Shown here in pieces: positions 39,223 to 50,708 of a stretch of DNA of 64,000 bases; position 1 is the stretch's first letter, and every line of letters starts with the position of its first letter. The notes under the pieces were generated by a model, which saw only the letters and a list, made by a program, of their open reading frames with translations, was not told where the DNA came from and searched no databases. Origin of the DNA: Pelecanus crispus (taxonomy: Eukaryota > Chordata > Aves > Pelecaniformes > Pelecanidae); contig NC_134651.1 of NCBI RefSeq assembly GCF_030463565.1, positions 11,730,734-11,794,733 of the forward strand, written 5' to 3'. The position numbers and the translations under genes were made by a program.

Positions 39223-39364
39223 ACTAAAGGAGATGCTGATGCTACTTCTGATGAAGAAAACTTGATCCAGACAATTTTTGACCTCTTTCTGGCAGGTGCA
39301 GAAACTACAGCCACCATTTTACATTGGGCATTGCTCTATATGGTGGTTTATCCTGATATCCAAG
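39223..39364 (+). pseudogene. Pseudogene C exon 6 (acceptor mutated)
   Basis: 142 bp, open. Contains I-helix AGAETTATILHWALLYM. The preceding dinucleotide is GG rather than AG; the donor gtaagc is good. Confidence 0.88.
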
Positions 39365-39409
39365 GTAAGCACACCCAAACAGTTCTGCAACTTTTTAGAA
39401 ATCATGCAT

Positions 39410-39451
39410 GTTCAAATAATAGTAGAGCTCGTTCAAACAATAGTAGAGGAA
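39410..39451. repeat. 21-bp tandem duplication
   Basis: Two copies of gttcaaataatagtagagct with minor differences, 39410-39430 and 39431-39451, just inside pseudogene C intron 6. Confidence 0.8.
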
Positions 39452-40833
39452 CTAATTATTAGGGTATGAATCAGGTGAACTGCATCTAACTGTTTCTTGC
39501 CGTGTCCTTTCTAATGAACAGGCCAGTCATTTTAGGTTTCATTTTTAAGAGATCTGTACAATGCAGGGTGTGATTCATCTGATCAGAGGGAGGAGTCTAG
39601 TCTCACATGAGACAAATTGCACTGTTGCTCCTCCACTGGCAATAATTAGACTTCCTCTGAGGGCAAGGTGGAGTCTTCAGGTCATCCTTTTTAACCCATG
39701 ACTGCTACTCTTTGGTACGCTCCTGGCTTCTTTGCAGCAGAAATAATTTCAATACAGTGGGAGGTTGCTAATACGTGTGGTTATTCCATGAGGCTTAAAA
39801 CTTCAAACATAGATATCTATGTATTAATAGCTATAAAAAAAGATTGGGGTGAGTAGCTTGAAACTGTGTGCTTTTAATACTGATATTCACAAAGGAAGGA
39901 TAGAGATTGGCGGAGTAAAATAAGTGAAAACGAAGAGTCAGAATGTACAGGATAGAAAGGATTAAAAGGTATACAAATCACTTCAAAGGCCTCATATTTG
40001 AGAGTTTAAGCTGGGTACCAGGCACAGCAGGAGGCTGGCAAGAAGAAAATGGTGGACGTGGTAAGGAGAAAGGATCTCCCAATGTTGTTACCTAACAGAT
40101 CTTCAAAATACCTAAAATTTGAGACTGGATTGCACATACTGAATTTTCACAACATGATCTTTCATCCTCTCAGGATATATTAAAACAGTCTTAAGTTTCC
40201 TGATGCATAGGGTCAATCTAATTGCAATGATAAAGGCTGTAGTATTAATCATACCACTTCAGCTCAGAAATTAATCAGAAACTACCATTTCAGCTCAGAT
40301 TGTAAGTAAAAAAAAAAAAAAAAAAAGTCCTTGAGAAAAATTAATTTGTGTAAGTTCTTCCCAAGGCAGGTAATTACAGAATAGCAATTAGGCCATGTGT
40401 AGATGACAAGCAAAATCTATGTGGTTCTGAGAGAAGAACAATCCTTGATCAGTTACTAAACTGGTCTCCTAATACATCATTAATATTTCATTTTCCAGTT
40501 GATTCCCTGCCTCTGTAAAAATAAATATTAATAAAAGTCTTTTTATAAATTACCTCAGAGCAGTAAACATACCAGGAACCTAACTATTATTATAGAATGA
40601 CTTTGTCTGCTACCATTCTTTTTAAAGTATTACTTGGGTATGCAATCTATAAACAACTTCAGTGTCAAATTTCATTCAGGTCATCTGTATGGGAATTTGA
40701 AGGTATTCTTATTTTATAGAATATCTCTTTCAACTTGTTGGGTGTTTTTCTTACTGTAAAAAGCAATAGGAAATATGAGTATAGAGTTTATAGATTTTTT
40801 ATTGTATATTTAAAGCTGAATATTCCTCCTTAG

Positions 40834-41021
40834 AGACATTCCAAAAGGAGCTGGATGCTGTTCTGGGTTGTTCCCATTTATTTTGCTATGAGGGCAGAAC
40901 AAAGTTGCCCTATAAAAACACTGTAATTCATGAGATCTAGCAATACAGTAATATAATCTTAATTGCGCTTCCCAGAAAGAGTGTGAAGGACACAGAGCTG
41001 CTGGGATTTCCTGTTCCAAAG
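40834..41021 (+). pseudogene. Pseudogene C exon 7 (stop inside ExxR)
   Basis: 188 bp. Starts ETFQKELDAVLGCSHL. In the K-helix VIHEI is followed by TAG (40938-40940) and then Gln where Arg is expected, so ExxR is destroyed. The donor reads GG instead of GT after GFPVPK. Confidence 0.9.
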
Positions 41022-42099
41022 GGACAAATATGCTGCATATTTGAATATCTGATGTCTGGTACACTTGTAACAGTTTTTAAAACTGATTTAAAGTAACTTT
41101 TTAACAGCTGAAGCCACCTCAGCTGATGATGCCCAAAACACTGTCCTTTTTTAGTTTCTTTTAATTGCTCATTTAGTTGAAAAATAACTGTGAGAACTGC
41201 TGATATCGGTAGGTCTTTGGTACATTAGATGCATTTAGAAAGGCTTTTGAGGGTTTTCCTGACTGGCACATGAACTCTTGTGTTCTAGCAGTGCCCCTAA
41301 GCTATGACTGTCTCTACGGCTGGCCTTTTGCAAGGAAATGTGCACTTTGTCCTAACTATTAGTAGGTTCTTAGATCATTATTTCTGTTGACAGAAAACTT
41401 GTGAACTGTGACTGGAGGTAAACATATTGATTTCCAGCAATCTCAGGTCTGTCTCTTGTCAAAATGGCTTATCAGCTGGTGAAAAAAAGCCATCCAAAAA
41501 TGGAAAAAAGGTTTCATTGAAAAACTTGGAAATTTGAAATTATTTTCATATCACAAACTTTTAAATGCAGTATCTTGCAAATGTTATAATGAAAATAAAG
41601 TATTTTCAAGTTTTGTAACTGAAAGGTACATCAGGGCTTGTTTCTAAATATTCTTCCATCACTGCTTTTCATGTAGTTTCATTTTCATTCCTTTTTTCTG
41701 GAGCTGCTCAAAGCAACTCTAGCATTGCAGAAATTATTGAGTACAAAGGGAAAAATTAAACTGATACTCATGATATTCTGTAACTCAAAAGCTGAATAAG
41801 TAATAAAAATACTTAGTGACAATAGGAAAAATAAAAGCAACACATTTTAACAATATGAACATTATAAAATCCTAACCATTTATTTTATTGAACTTGTTGG
41901 CAGCAAATAATAAAGGAAAGGAAGTCGCAACATTTCCAAAAGTTTAAACTTCTTATGAGATGTTTTATAGCTTGATCTCATTTTTGAAAAAAATGAGACT
42001 TTAAGTTAGGACTTTAAATTCTTTGCTCCATTGTCATTATTTACTTATCTGATGAATATGAACAATAAGACAGAACTGAAGCTGCTGCTCCTTTTTCAG

Positions 42100-42231
42100 A
42101 ACACCATAATTTTATCAAATATTGACTCATTCTGTTCTGTGTGATCCTGGAAAATGGAAGACACCTGATCAGTTTAATCCAGGCCACTTTCTGGATAAAG
42201 ATGGAAACTTGGTAAACAAGGAAGCATTCTG
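42100..42231 (+). pseudogene. Pseudogene C exon 8 (frameshifted, truncated)
   Basis: Recognisable as TIILSNIDS, then in another frame WKTPDQFNPGHFLDKDGN and LVNKEAF. The LPFSAG end and donor are missing. Confidence 0.82.
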
Positions 42232-42607
42232 TGGAAAAGATTGGAAGAGAAGGAATGACATATAGAAAAGTTTATCTTGGAAGACAGATCCAGTGTCACT
42301 TGGAGGAGAGAGCCAGTTACCGAAATAGTAGCAGCAAAATGCATAGTGCTAGGAAGACTGTAAATGTAAACTACGCGACTCTGATGATCATTTCTATAAT
42401 GTCTGGCTGCCTGCTGTAAATATAGATTAATCCTTTTCGTAGAAATACAAGCAGCCTTTCAGTTCTGAATCATTAAATGACAAAGTCAGTTCACCGAAAA
42501 GGACAAAGTCTGCAGAAAACAAGCAAACAAAGAAAAAACCCAAGCAGGTTAGAAAGGGAGGTGTGATAGAAATCCTTTCGCTGATTGCCTTTTCTGTCTT
42601 TTCACAG

Positions 42608-42783
42608 GGCACCGTGTGTGTATGGGGGAGCTGGCAAGGATGAAGCTCGCTATTGTCTTTTCCACCCCGTTACAGGCATTCATGTTCAACCTGCCAGAAG
42701 GAGTGAAAGAAGCCAATACAAACCTTGGTTTTGGGAGCACAATGAAACCACCTCCCTACCAGCTCTGTGCTGTTCCTCAGTAG
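42608..42783 (+). pseudogene. Pseudogene C exon 9 (heme Cys kept)
   Basis: Begins GHRVCMGELARMKLAIV and ends YQLCAVPQ with TAG at 42781-42783. The heme-loop Arg and Cys are intact, but the exon is 176 bp versus 182 bp and the MELFIFF stretch is altered. Confidence 0.87.
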
Positions 42784-45700
42784 GAAATGGTGCCCCACAG
42801 ATTCAGGGAAGACTTACTCTGCACGATGGTTTCTGCATGTGAATTCCTTTTTGCATGTCTTAAGATTTTTGCTTTCCTCTTGATTTGGTTAATCACTACC
42901 CTGAAAGATGCTTTTCAGACAGTTGCATCCTGAGGATTGTACCTACAAAGAGTTAATCGTTTGTTCTTGTGTTCCGTTTGGAAAATCTTGGTAAATTTCT
43001 CCTGATGTGTAACAAGTAAAGACATTAATGGAAGAATTAGAATTGGGCCTTATTTATTGCTAACTGGAAAGAAGATTTAAAGAGAAAGAGCTTGAAGCAA
43101 AGTCTATAAATTAGAAGTCTCATGATTAAAGATCTGTGCATTCTTTCTCTCAAGCCACAGTTGCACTTATGGAGATAGGCTTAGAGGTCTTTCAATCTCT
43201 CAGGATATTAGTGGGTGCAGGAGTTGAAAGAAGCTCTTGGGGGAAGCTTTCTAGAGAGGCAGATAATATGATCTGAGATAACGTTTCCTTAGAATGATTA
43301 GGTTTGTTGTTGTGCAAGCTTCTTGTATACAACTCTATTATTGACACCTGGCAAGACAGTTCAGGGTTTCACCCACTAAAACAGGTAGTATTTCAGCCCT
43401 TCAGATGAAAATAGAGGAGTTGCTTCGTCAGCCAGGTGTGGAGAGCTTTTCATAATACAGGCAAGGAGCAAGGACTGGAAGACAAATGACAACAGGAAGC
43501 AGACACAAAGTGTTGATAAATTGTTCTTTTTTATGAGCCCACTGGTTGACAGCAACATGAGAACATGTCTTTTTCATGACAGGTAGTCTTCTGGTGTTGT
43601 TTCCTCCAGATCCTTCCATAATTTATTCAGTTTCATTTATTCTTTCAGTTCTTTAATGGATTCTTTATCACAGTTAGCCGACTTCATATCAGTCAGCATA
43701 AATTAGCATGTCATGACCAACAGAAGATTTGTCACTATTGAAGAGTTCTTGAAGCCCTTTATGGGGATGGTGCTTAAGGACTTGGCAGAAGTGGATATTT
43801 AACATTTTGCTAGTTTGGTTACTGACAATTGACAAGGGATATTTTTTGACAGCATTGGGAGTATGTTCTTCCTGTATGACATACAAAGTGGATACTGTAT
43901 GCCAACATATGAAGGATTATTTTTATACACTGATTAGCTGACAGTGCCCTGTGTGGGACTGAAGTCATTATCAGCTGTATTTGTTTCAGGTACCTCTGCC
44001 TACCTTGTATTTTAAAGCACGCCGGTCTAACAGGCAGAGTTGTGCGAAATCAGTAATCTCAGATGATGACACCTGGGTTGCCAGTTGCTTCCCCTGCAGG
44101 ATTACCTTTATGGGATGGTTCAACCCTTTTCGCTGCTGTGGCCTGCATGGCAGCATGTCCAGACAGGTAGGTGATTGGTGTGAAGTCCCCTCCATGCTGG
44201 AACTGCAAACATCCCCCTGGCAGTAGCTCCACACTGGTAAGGGCATGCTCCATTTGTATCCACATGGATAGCAGGAGGAGAGGCAATGACAGCAGCAGTT
44301 CCTTGCCTTTAGCACCAAAGTTAAAAATCACTAATGCCAAAGAATAGCTGGTATATAGCATTGAAGAAATGCTGCTGCTGGCTGCATTTAGTAATTGTGA
44401 AGAAAATGGAGCCTAGGCAACCTCATAAATACATTTTCCATCAAATAAAGTAAGATGAATCCCATGCCTCAGATCTAAAACAACCCAGAGTCATCTTCCT
44501 TTTCCAGTGTGAGAGAACCATATTCCAGGCTAGCTCCAGCTGCACCAGTGGTTAAGGTGTCTACTGAGCTCAAAACCAAGTAAGGTTTGAAACTATCAAG
44601 TGTCAACAAATGAGTGGTTTTCCCACTTGTGCAACACCATGATTCCCTTCAGAACCTCTTTCTCCTCTTCCTGCCCATGTTTGTCTCACCTCTCCAAAGT
44701 GTTCTGTTACCTTTACGGTCTGTACCATCTTTCCAACCTACCTCATTTTCTCATTTATCTCTTTTTTTTTTTTTTTTTTGGCTTCATTTTTGTTCTTGAG
44801 TCAAGGCTGTCCCTTGACTAATCTTCCACCAGAAGATGTCATTCAGTTTCACAAGTTAGTAGAGAGAATAAAGTCACCCCCACTGTTCTAGAAGGACCGT
44901 TAGAAGTGGCTAACAGTACAGTTTTGAGCCCAGCCTCTAGACAAATCATTAGCAGTCATTTGAGAATTAATGAGATTTCCTTTTCAGATTCTTTTTAATA
45001 TGCCTTGGACGTCCGAGCCTTAAGGATCTGAGTAGATTACAAAATATTCCTAGGTAATCCTGCAGTGACACATAATACGAGGTAAAAACATATCTGCATA
45101 CTCTTATGCTGTAGTAATCTGTGGTAAGTGTCCGCTCATACTTTCTAGGGAAAACTACACGTGCCCAGATTAAATGCAAACATTTCAGAGATGAAATTCA
45201 ACTTTGAATGCACTTGCTATGCAAGCTGTGTGTAGTGGCTCCAAAGGAAGCTCTGCTCCCCTTTTAGAAAGGAGAGCAGAGGGTGAAATGCCTCCTTAGG
45301 AGGACAGTGTGTAATACCACTATTCCTGCTCTCTTCATCCCTTTTCTAGGGCTAAGAGACAAATCTGGGAAAGAAATAATCTAAATTACAATCTTGGTTT
45401 TCCTGGGGCACTCCCTTTCAGTGCCACTTCCCTTGTGTTTTCTGGTGCTTGCTGAAGGAGAGAGCAGCCAGCTGAATTTACTGCAGAAAACATGGTGGCT
45501 TCGTCTTTCTGCCTTCAGGAGCTGATGCTATTTGTAGAAAAGCACAGGGTAGAGAGGGACTAACAGCTTAAGGTGACTACACACTCTGCTTTTCCTGTAA
45601 ATAATGTAAGTTTCTGGGAGGGGTTGCAGTCCCCACCAAGCAAAAAAAAGGTGCAGGACTGGTGTGGAGCAGACGTATAAGAAGGTACTGGCCATCCTGT

Positions 45701-47067
45701 TCCCCACAGATCACTCTACTCTCCCTTCCTTGCTTCTAGCTCATCTTCAAAATCCATTTCAGGTGTTCTCTTGCTTGGCCTGCCTTCCCACTTTCAATTT
45801 TTGCTGCCAGTTTGGCTGTATTTGGCTTCACTCTTTGCCACAAAGGCTGGTGTGAAATAAGCTTTCAGAGGACCACACATACTTTGTGTATGCTGTAGTG
45901 AATCCAGGCAGGGCTGAAGTACCTTGTGATAATTCCCAAACACATAAGAAACTGACTTATACAATAATGAGATCTCTTTACTATTTACCTTCAGAGGGAG
46001 CTCTAGCCAATTTCTTTGAACTTGGTAGAGAGCTCAGCTCTGAACTGATGCACAAAAAGACTCTTAGGAGTGGAAGAACACATCTTTACCCTCTCCTGTC
46101 TCCTAATGTAGCTGCTTGCTGGTTCAGCCCCTTTCTATTTAATGTGCTTTTTTACACCTGTGTTTTCAACTCCCCTGCACATTCCTCCATTCATTTTCTT
46201 CCTTATACAATGTCCTCCATCTCCAAGTCTTTCTTTGGATATCTTCTAGGCCCGTGCTGTCTACTGTTCCTTCTTATGCTTTCCTCACTGAAATCTCTCC
46301 ACCTATTCTTCTCATCTCACCTTGCTCCCATCTGTTGTAACATATATTTGGCAGATGTTCCTCATTCTAGTCTCTTCCATCTTTTTTCTGATTCTCTCTT
46401 GTATCCTGTTTCTAGTTTTACTCCCTTTCCTACACCATGTAGTTGTTTGTCTTTCCCTATGCTGTACAGTTTCTTAAATTACATGCAGAGTAGCCATAGT
46501 TATGTTCCCTTATGGCATTGCTTTGTAAGCATTAAGATAAAAAGCTGATAAAGACAGCATGGATTGCAGCCACTTCACCTCCACAAGCAGAAGATACAGG
46601 GGAATAATGTCACCATTGAAGAAAGCAGCCTGAGGCTTTATTGTCACTAACAGCAGTAAGAAAATACCATTTTGAAAAAGGAGTCACTGTCAGAAAGCTT
46701 AGGAAAAAAAGACCAATTCGGTAAATGCCAGCTTCTCCCTTCCTCTCTCTGGTAGGTCATTGCTAATAGCCTCATCAACTGCATACATTTTGTTGTGAAA
46801 ATGTGCTTAGTTTTGGAGAATGTAATCAGCATCAGAGCATCACCATTTCTGCACATGAAACAAAAATCACTCAATCCTTGTTTCTTGGTTTTCTGAATCT
46901 CAACCCATGCTCCCAGGATATTCCACATCCTTGCAGCTGTTGCTTCATCATTTACGAAACCCATCATGCTGGGAGGGTTTTGGCTGCATGCTGTGATGTC
47001 TGGATTCTGCTAAAAGGCTTGGAAAAAGTTTACTACTTGAAAATCATCACTGGGAATGAGTTATTGT

Positions 47068-47135
47068 GTTTAATACACATGGTCCAAGGAGCTGTGCCAT
47101 CGTTTAATACACATGGTCCAAGGAGCTGTGCCATC
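47068..47135. repeat. Exact 34-bp tandem duplication
   Basis: Two identical head-to-tail copies starting gtttaatacacatggtcc, at 47068-47101 and 47102-47135. Perfect identity suggests a recent event or an assembly artefact. Confidence 0.9.
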
Positions 47136-49889
47136 CCAGAGAAATATCTGGGAAAAATTAAGTGGACCCCAATGTTTCAGAGTTTCACACTTGAAAATCT
47201 GGCAGAAACAAAGCTAGCTCTGGAGATCTAAGATGGATATCGGAATTTAAACATTTAAACTGAATCTTTGTTGCCTGACATAGAAATATAATGGCAAAGC
47301 ATATATATTTCTGTTTATGTCCTAGATTGTTACTTGGTGGAGAGAAATATGGGAATTTAACGTGGTTCCTCAGGAAGAGAGAGGTGGTGCTGGGTGAAGA
47401 GGAGATACAGAGAAAGTCCATGTGAGTCCAGAGAGAAATCTGGTCTTTGACCAGAGTGAAGGAGCAAGACAGAGGGGCCAGGTGATGCGATGCTACTGAC
47501 CACCTCATGCTGTGGTAGGGAAGCCATTTTAGGAGCTGGCCAGCCCGGAGACAAGGCTGCCATCTTGAGTGGGCAGCAGGGAGGCAACCAAGGCAAATGT
47601 TGCAGAAATCTGATCTGGGAAAAAAGCACCTGGACTGGCACCTGGAAACAACCTGAGGGGAAGGCAGGCTGCTGGCTCGCAGGGGAATGGTTTATGCAAC
47701 TGTGTCATGCAGCCCTTCAGAGGGAACTGCACGCCTCCTTACAGAGCAGCTTCCCACAATGGCCGCCTCACATGGGATGGAGGAGGGCTGGGGCCTGGGG
47801 GTGCCTCCTCATGCCCACTCCCATCTCCAGCATGGCGGTGGCTGCAAGTGCAGATCTGCCTTCTGTTCAGCTCCATTTTCTGCCCTTTTATTTTTTGCTG
47901 GCTGCCCCTGTGGTGTGCCCCCATTTTAGACAGGGAAGGAGGACGTGACTGCTGCCAGGGCAGGTCTTTGGCATCATGGAGGGAAGCAGAGTGCCAAAAC
48001 CTGGAAAAGACAGGAAATCTTCCTCCCTCAGGAAAACACCACCAGAAAAAAGGTTTTAAAGCCTCCTGAAGTGGCCAGAGCATGAGAGGAGACATGGATC
48101 CTCACATCAGAGGAACTTGTTAGCAGAAGTGATGGCACAGGAATAAGGAAGGAAGAGCTTCAGGCTGGTGTTAACACTATGACAAAGGATGTGGGTGAAT
48201 CTGACAAGAGGTTGAAGGGACCAATGGTGTTTGAATACCTGGATTTGTGAGAAATAACTGGTAACGTGAAAACTCAAGGCTACAAGGCTAAAGAAAGAAA
48301 TAAAGAGGTCCTGTTGTGAGGCTGCAGCCCTGGAGGTGGTGAAGGCCGCAGGCCTTAACTTCTTCACTTCCCCATGGAAAAGATCACTGGACAAAAATGG
48401 CTTTTCCTGTTGAGAAAAATAATCTAGATGGAAAATCTTTGAATATCTAAAAGGCCAGGGAGGGTACTACATTGATTCCCGATGAAAAATTCTGATAAAT
48501 TGGTGAATTTTAAGTAGATTTTGTAAAATTACTCTAGATACAGAGCAGGTAAAACTTATCAGAATTTCTTTTTAAACAGAAAGTTTTTTCCTTGCTAAAG
48601 GAGAGAGTTAAGTTAGAAACAAGCGCCTTGAAAAATAAGCTTTTTATTGTAAACAAACACAGCTTTTGTAGAAACATAGAAACATCCCTTTCTTGGTTAA
48701 TACACATTAATCAGTTATGCTTTAGCGGTAATGAAGTGCAGTGGGTTGGCGGTGAATTGACTTGGAGGTCTGGAAACTGTGGGCTGGCAAACTCCAAGCT
48801 GTTCTTTCTGGATAAGGGTGTTTCATGTCCCAGAGACACAAATCCTGTGAAACAGATTCTGTCCCAAAGACAGTGCACTTGGAAGAAGCAAGCTGATGCA
48901 CAAGTCGCCTTGGCAGGTTTTCAGATTAGTGAAAACTAAGTGTGAAAAAAAGTATTTCTTTTACAAGTGTTTTGTTTTCAGGGGATGGGGGTTTTTTACC
49001 GGGAAGCATTTATGTGATAGCATTTCAATCTAGATCTGTAACACAGGGCTATAACTGTCATTTGTTATGTGGTGCCCAGAATCCTCGTCACGTGGTTTTC
49101 ATGGTCTCATTGCAGGCATGTAAACTCCCCCAATGCTACATTTATACTTCCTGCATATGTTGAGGCTTGGCAAAGAGCCTTGGCTACAGACTGTGTTTAC
49201 TCTCAAGTTAGCAAGTATGGCACATGTATGTCATGACTAGTTTTTGCTGGAGCCCTTAGTTCTGGTCGTAGATCAAGATTCTTAGCAGGTTTTTTTCATG
49301 TTTGTTTTTATCTATGTGTTTCGTACTAGGTATACTTTCTATATGCATACACTTTATTTATCTGGCAAGCTTTCTGATGATTGCTCAAAAGAGCCTTTAG
49401 GGTATCCACTTTATGTCAAGATTTATGAAAGGGGAAATTCAGAAGCAGCAAAACCCTCAGTGAAGTTAGCTATTGCAAATAGGTTAGGAAAAAAAAGTGA
49501 GGTTATATATTAAATCAGTTGTTTTCAATTAAATTTAAAAGCCTAACAAATTTTGCTTTTTGTATTAAGCATTAGATACTCGTATACCTATCTTAAGATA
49601 AATGTGGGCTTTTAACTTTTATCAGCCTTCCCATTACTGGATATACATGTACATGGAATAAATACAAAACATTTTTAAAACTCCAAGCTTTAATATCCAC
49701 TTAGATTTGCATGCTTAATTTGTATGTATGGCTATTGTTTTTCTAAAAGCATTCATGAAGTATTTGTAGGAGCACATACCATTCACAATTGTTTTAGAAA
49801 ATTGGATGGAGAATTTACATGTGGATATGTGTATCTACATTGCCTAGAAAATCTTGACCCTAGTCTTTTAAGACACTGTTCCTAAAGAC

Positions 49890-50140
49890 ACCTAATAGGA
49901 TGAGAGGAAATGGCCTCAAGTTGCATCAGGGGAGGTTTAGATTGGCTATTAGGAGATATTTCTTCACGGAAGGAGTGGTCAAGCCTTGGAACAGGCTGCC
50001 CAGAGAGGTGGTGGAGTCACCATCCCTGGAGGTGTTAAAAAAATGAGCAGATGTGGTACTTTGGGACATGGTTTAGTGGGCATGGTGGTGTTGGGTTGAC
50101 GGTTGGACTGAGGTCCTTTCCAACCTCAGTGATTCCTAGT
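49890..50140 (+). mobile_element. CR1 LINE 3' fragment
   Basis: Contains taggatgagaggaaatggcc, ggttggactg and aggtcctttccaacctcag, typical of the avian CR1 3' region in plus orientation. 5'-truncated. Confidence 0.88.
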
Positions 50141-50213
50141 TCTACTTTCATTAAAAAATAATCCAGCCACCAAGCCAGGAAACATGAAATTAATTATTAC
50201 TCTACCCTTAATT

Positions 50214-50290
50214 GGTCTAGTGGTTAGGTTAATTGTTGGACTTGATGATCTTAAAGGTCTTTTTCAACCTAAATGATTCTATGATTCTAA
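50214..50290 (+). mobile_element. Second CR1 LINE 3' tail, about 250 bp before the gene D start
   Basis: Reads gttggacttgatgatctt, aaaggtctttttcaacct and ends in the CR1 terminal repeat atgattctatgattct. A short separate insertion following the previous CR1. Confidence 0.88.
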
Positions 50291-50460
50291 AAATCTTGTG
50301 TTCCATTTCTGATAAATATAATCTGAATGAGAAGAGGGAGAGGGGTATGCATCTATTAAACATGCTTGAGCATGACAATGTAATGAGTGGTTGAAAATAA
50401 AGAAGGAGGGTTAGGGGTGGGGAATAGTTATTATATGAAATATAATACTCTCATGAAAAA

Positions 50461-50478
50461 GCTGGTTGAGCAACCAGC
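50461..50478. promoter_or_regulatory. Short dyad in the gene D upstream region
   Basis: gctggttg / caaccagc, 8-bp arms with a 2-bp centre, 60 bp before the start codon. An AT-rich TATA-like stretch (tattatatgaaatataata) lies just upstream at about 50430-50448. A role in transcription is only a guess from position and symmetry. Confidence 0.3.
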
Positions 50479-50537
50479 CTTAATAGCTTCAGTAGACTAT
50501 TTTCAATAAAGACAAGCTGGTAAAAGCAGCTGTTAGA

Positions 50538-50708
50538 ATGTTGACAGTAGTTCAAGTTCTTATAGCCTTGGCTGTATTCCTTCTAATTATGCAGTTTTTT
50601 AAGTTGCAACGAGTACGGAGACGGCTTCCTCCTGGACCAATCCCTCTCCCAATTTTTGGGACCTTGATACAGCTGAACTTTCAGTTTAATCGTGATCTCC
50701 TCATGAAG
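50538..50708 (+). CDS. CYP2J: Gene D exon 1 (membrane anchor)
   Basis: 171 bp, 57 codons. Anchor with [15 protein letters not shown], basic stop-transfer RVRRR, then [12 protein letters not shown]. Ends LLMK before gtattt. Confidence 0.93.

Larger units (their letters stand above)
36782..42783 (+). pseudogene. Pseudogene C: older, divergent CYP2-family copy (exons 2-9)
   Basis: Exons at 36782-36944, 37301-37451, possibly about 38090-38190, 38493-38669, 39223-39364, 40834-41021, 42100-42231, 42608-42783. Introns are kept in the CYP2 pattern. Lesions: no exon 1 found; compensating shifts in exon 2 and loss of its donor; one-base insertion and lost donor in exon 3; exon 4 barely recognisable; one-base insertion in exon 5; exon 6 acceptor AG is GG; exon 7 has TAG inside the K-helix ExxR and a GG donor; exon 8 is frameshifted and truncated; exon 9 is 6 bp short. 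Wording such as AGAETTATILHW and GFPVPK differs clearly from A, B and D, suggesting a separate ancient CYP2J lineage. Confidence 0.88.
42784..50537. other. Spacer between pseudogene C and gene D
   Basis: About 7.7 kb with no recognised gene. It holds a T-run near 44761, a pyrimidine-rich stretch (about 45690-46550) with a chance open frame, a 34-bp tandem duplication, a GC-richer block (about 47500-48000) and two CR1 tails close to gene D. Confidence 0.55.

Noticed and set aside
21961-42783. Pseudogenes B and C as processed (retrotransposed) copies
   Set aside because: Exons are separated by introns in the CYP2 pattern with surviving splice sites and there is no poly-A-ended spliced copy, so they are duplicated genes.
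45886-46548. 220-codon open frame as a real protein gene
   Set aside because: No domain, pyrimidine-biased composition that depletes stop codons, no splice or promoter context; kept only as a low-interest finding.
47490-48095. Several overlapping 80-150 codon frames on both strands
   Set aside because: They reflect GC-richer composition; mutually overlapping, with no recognisable motif.
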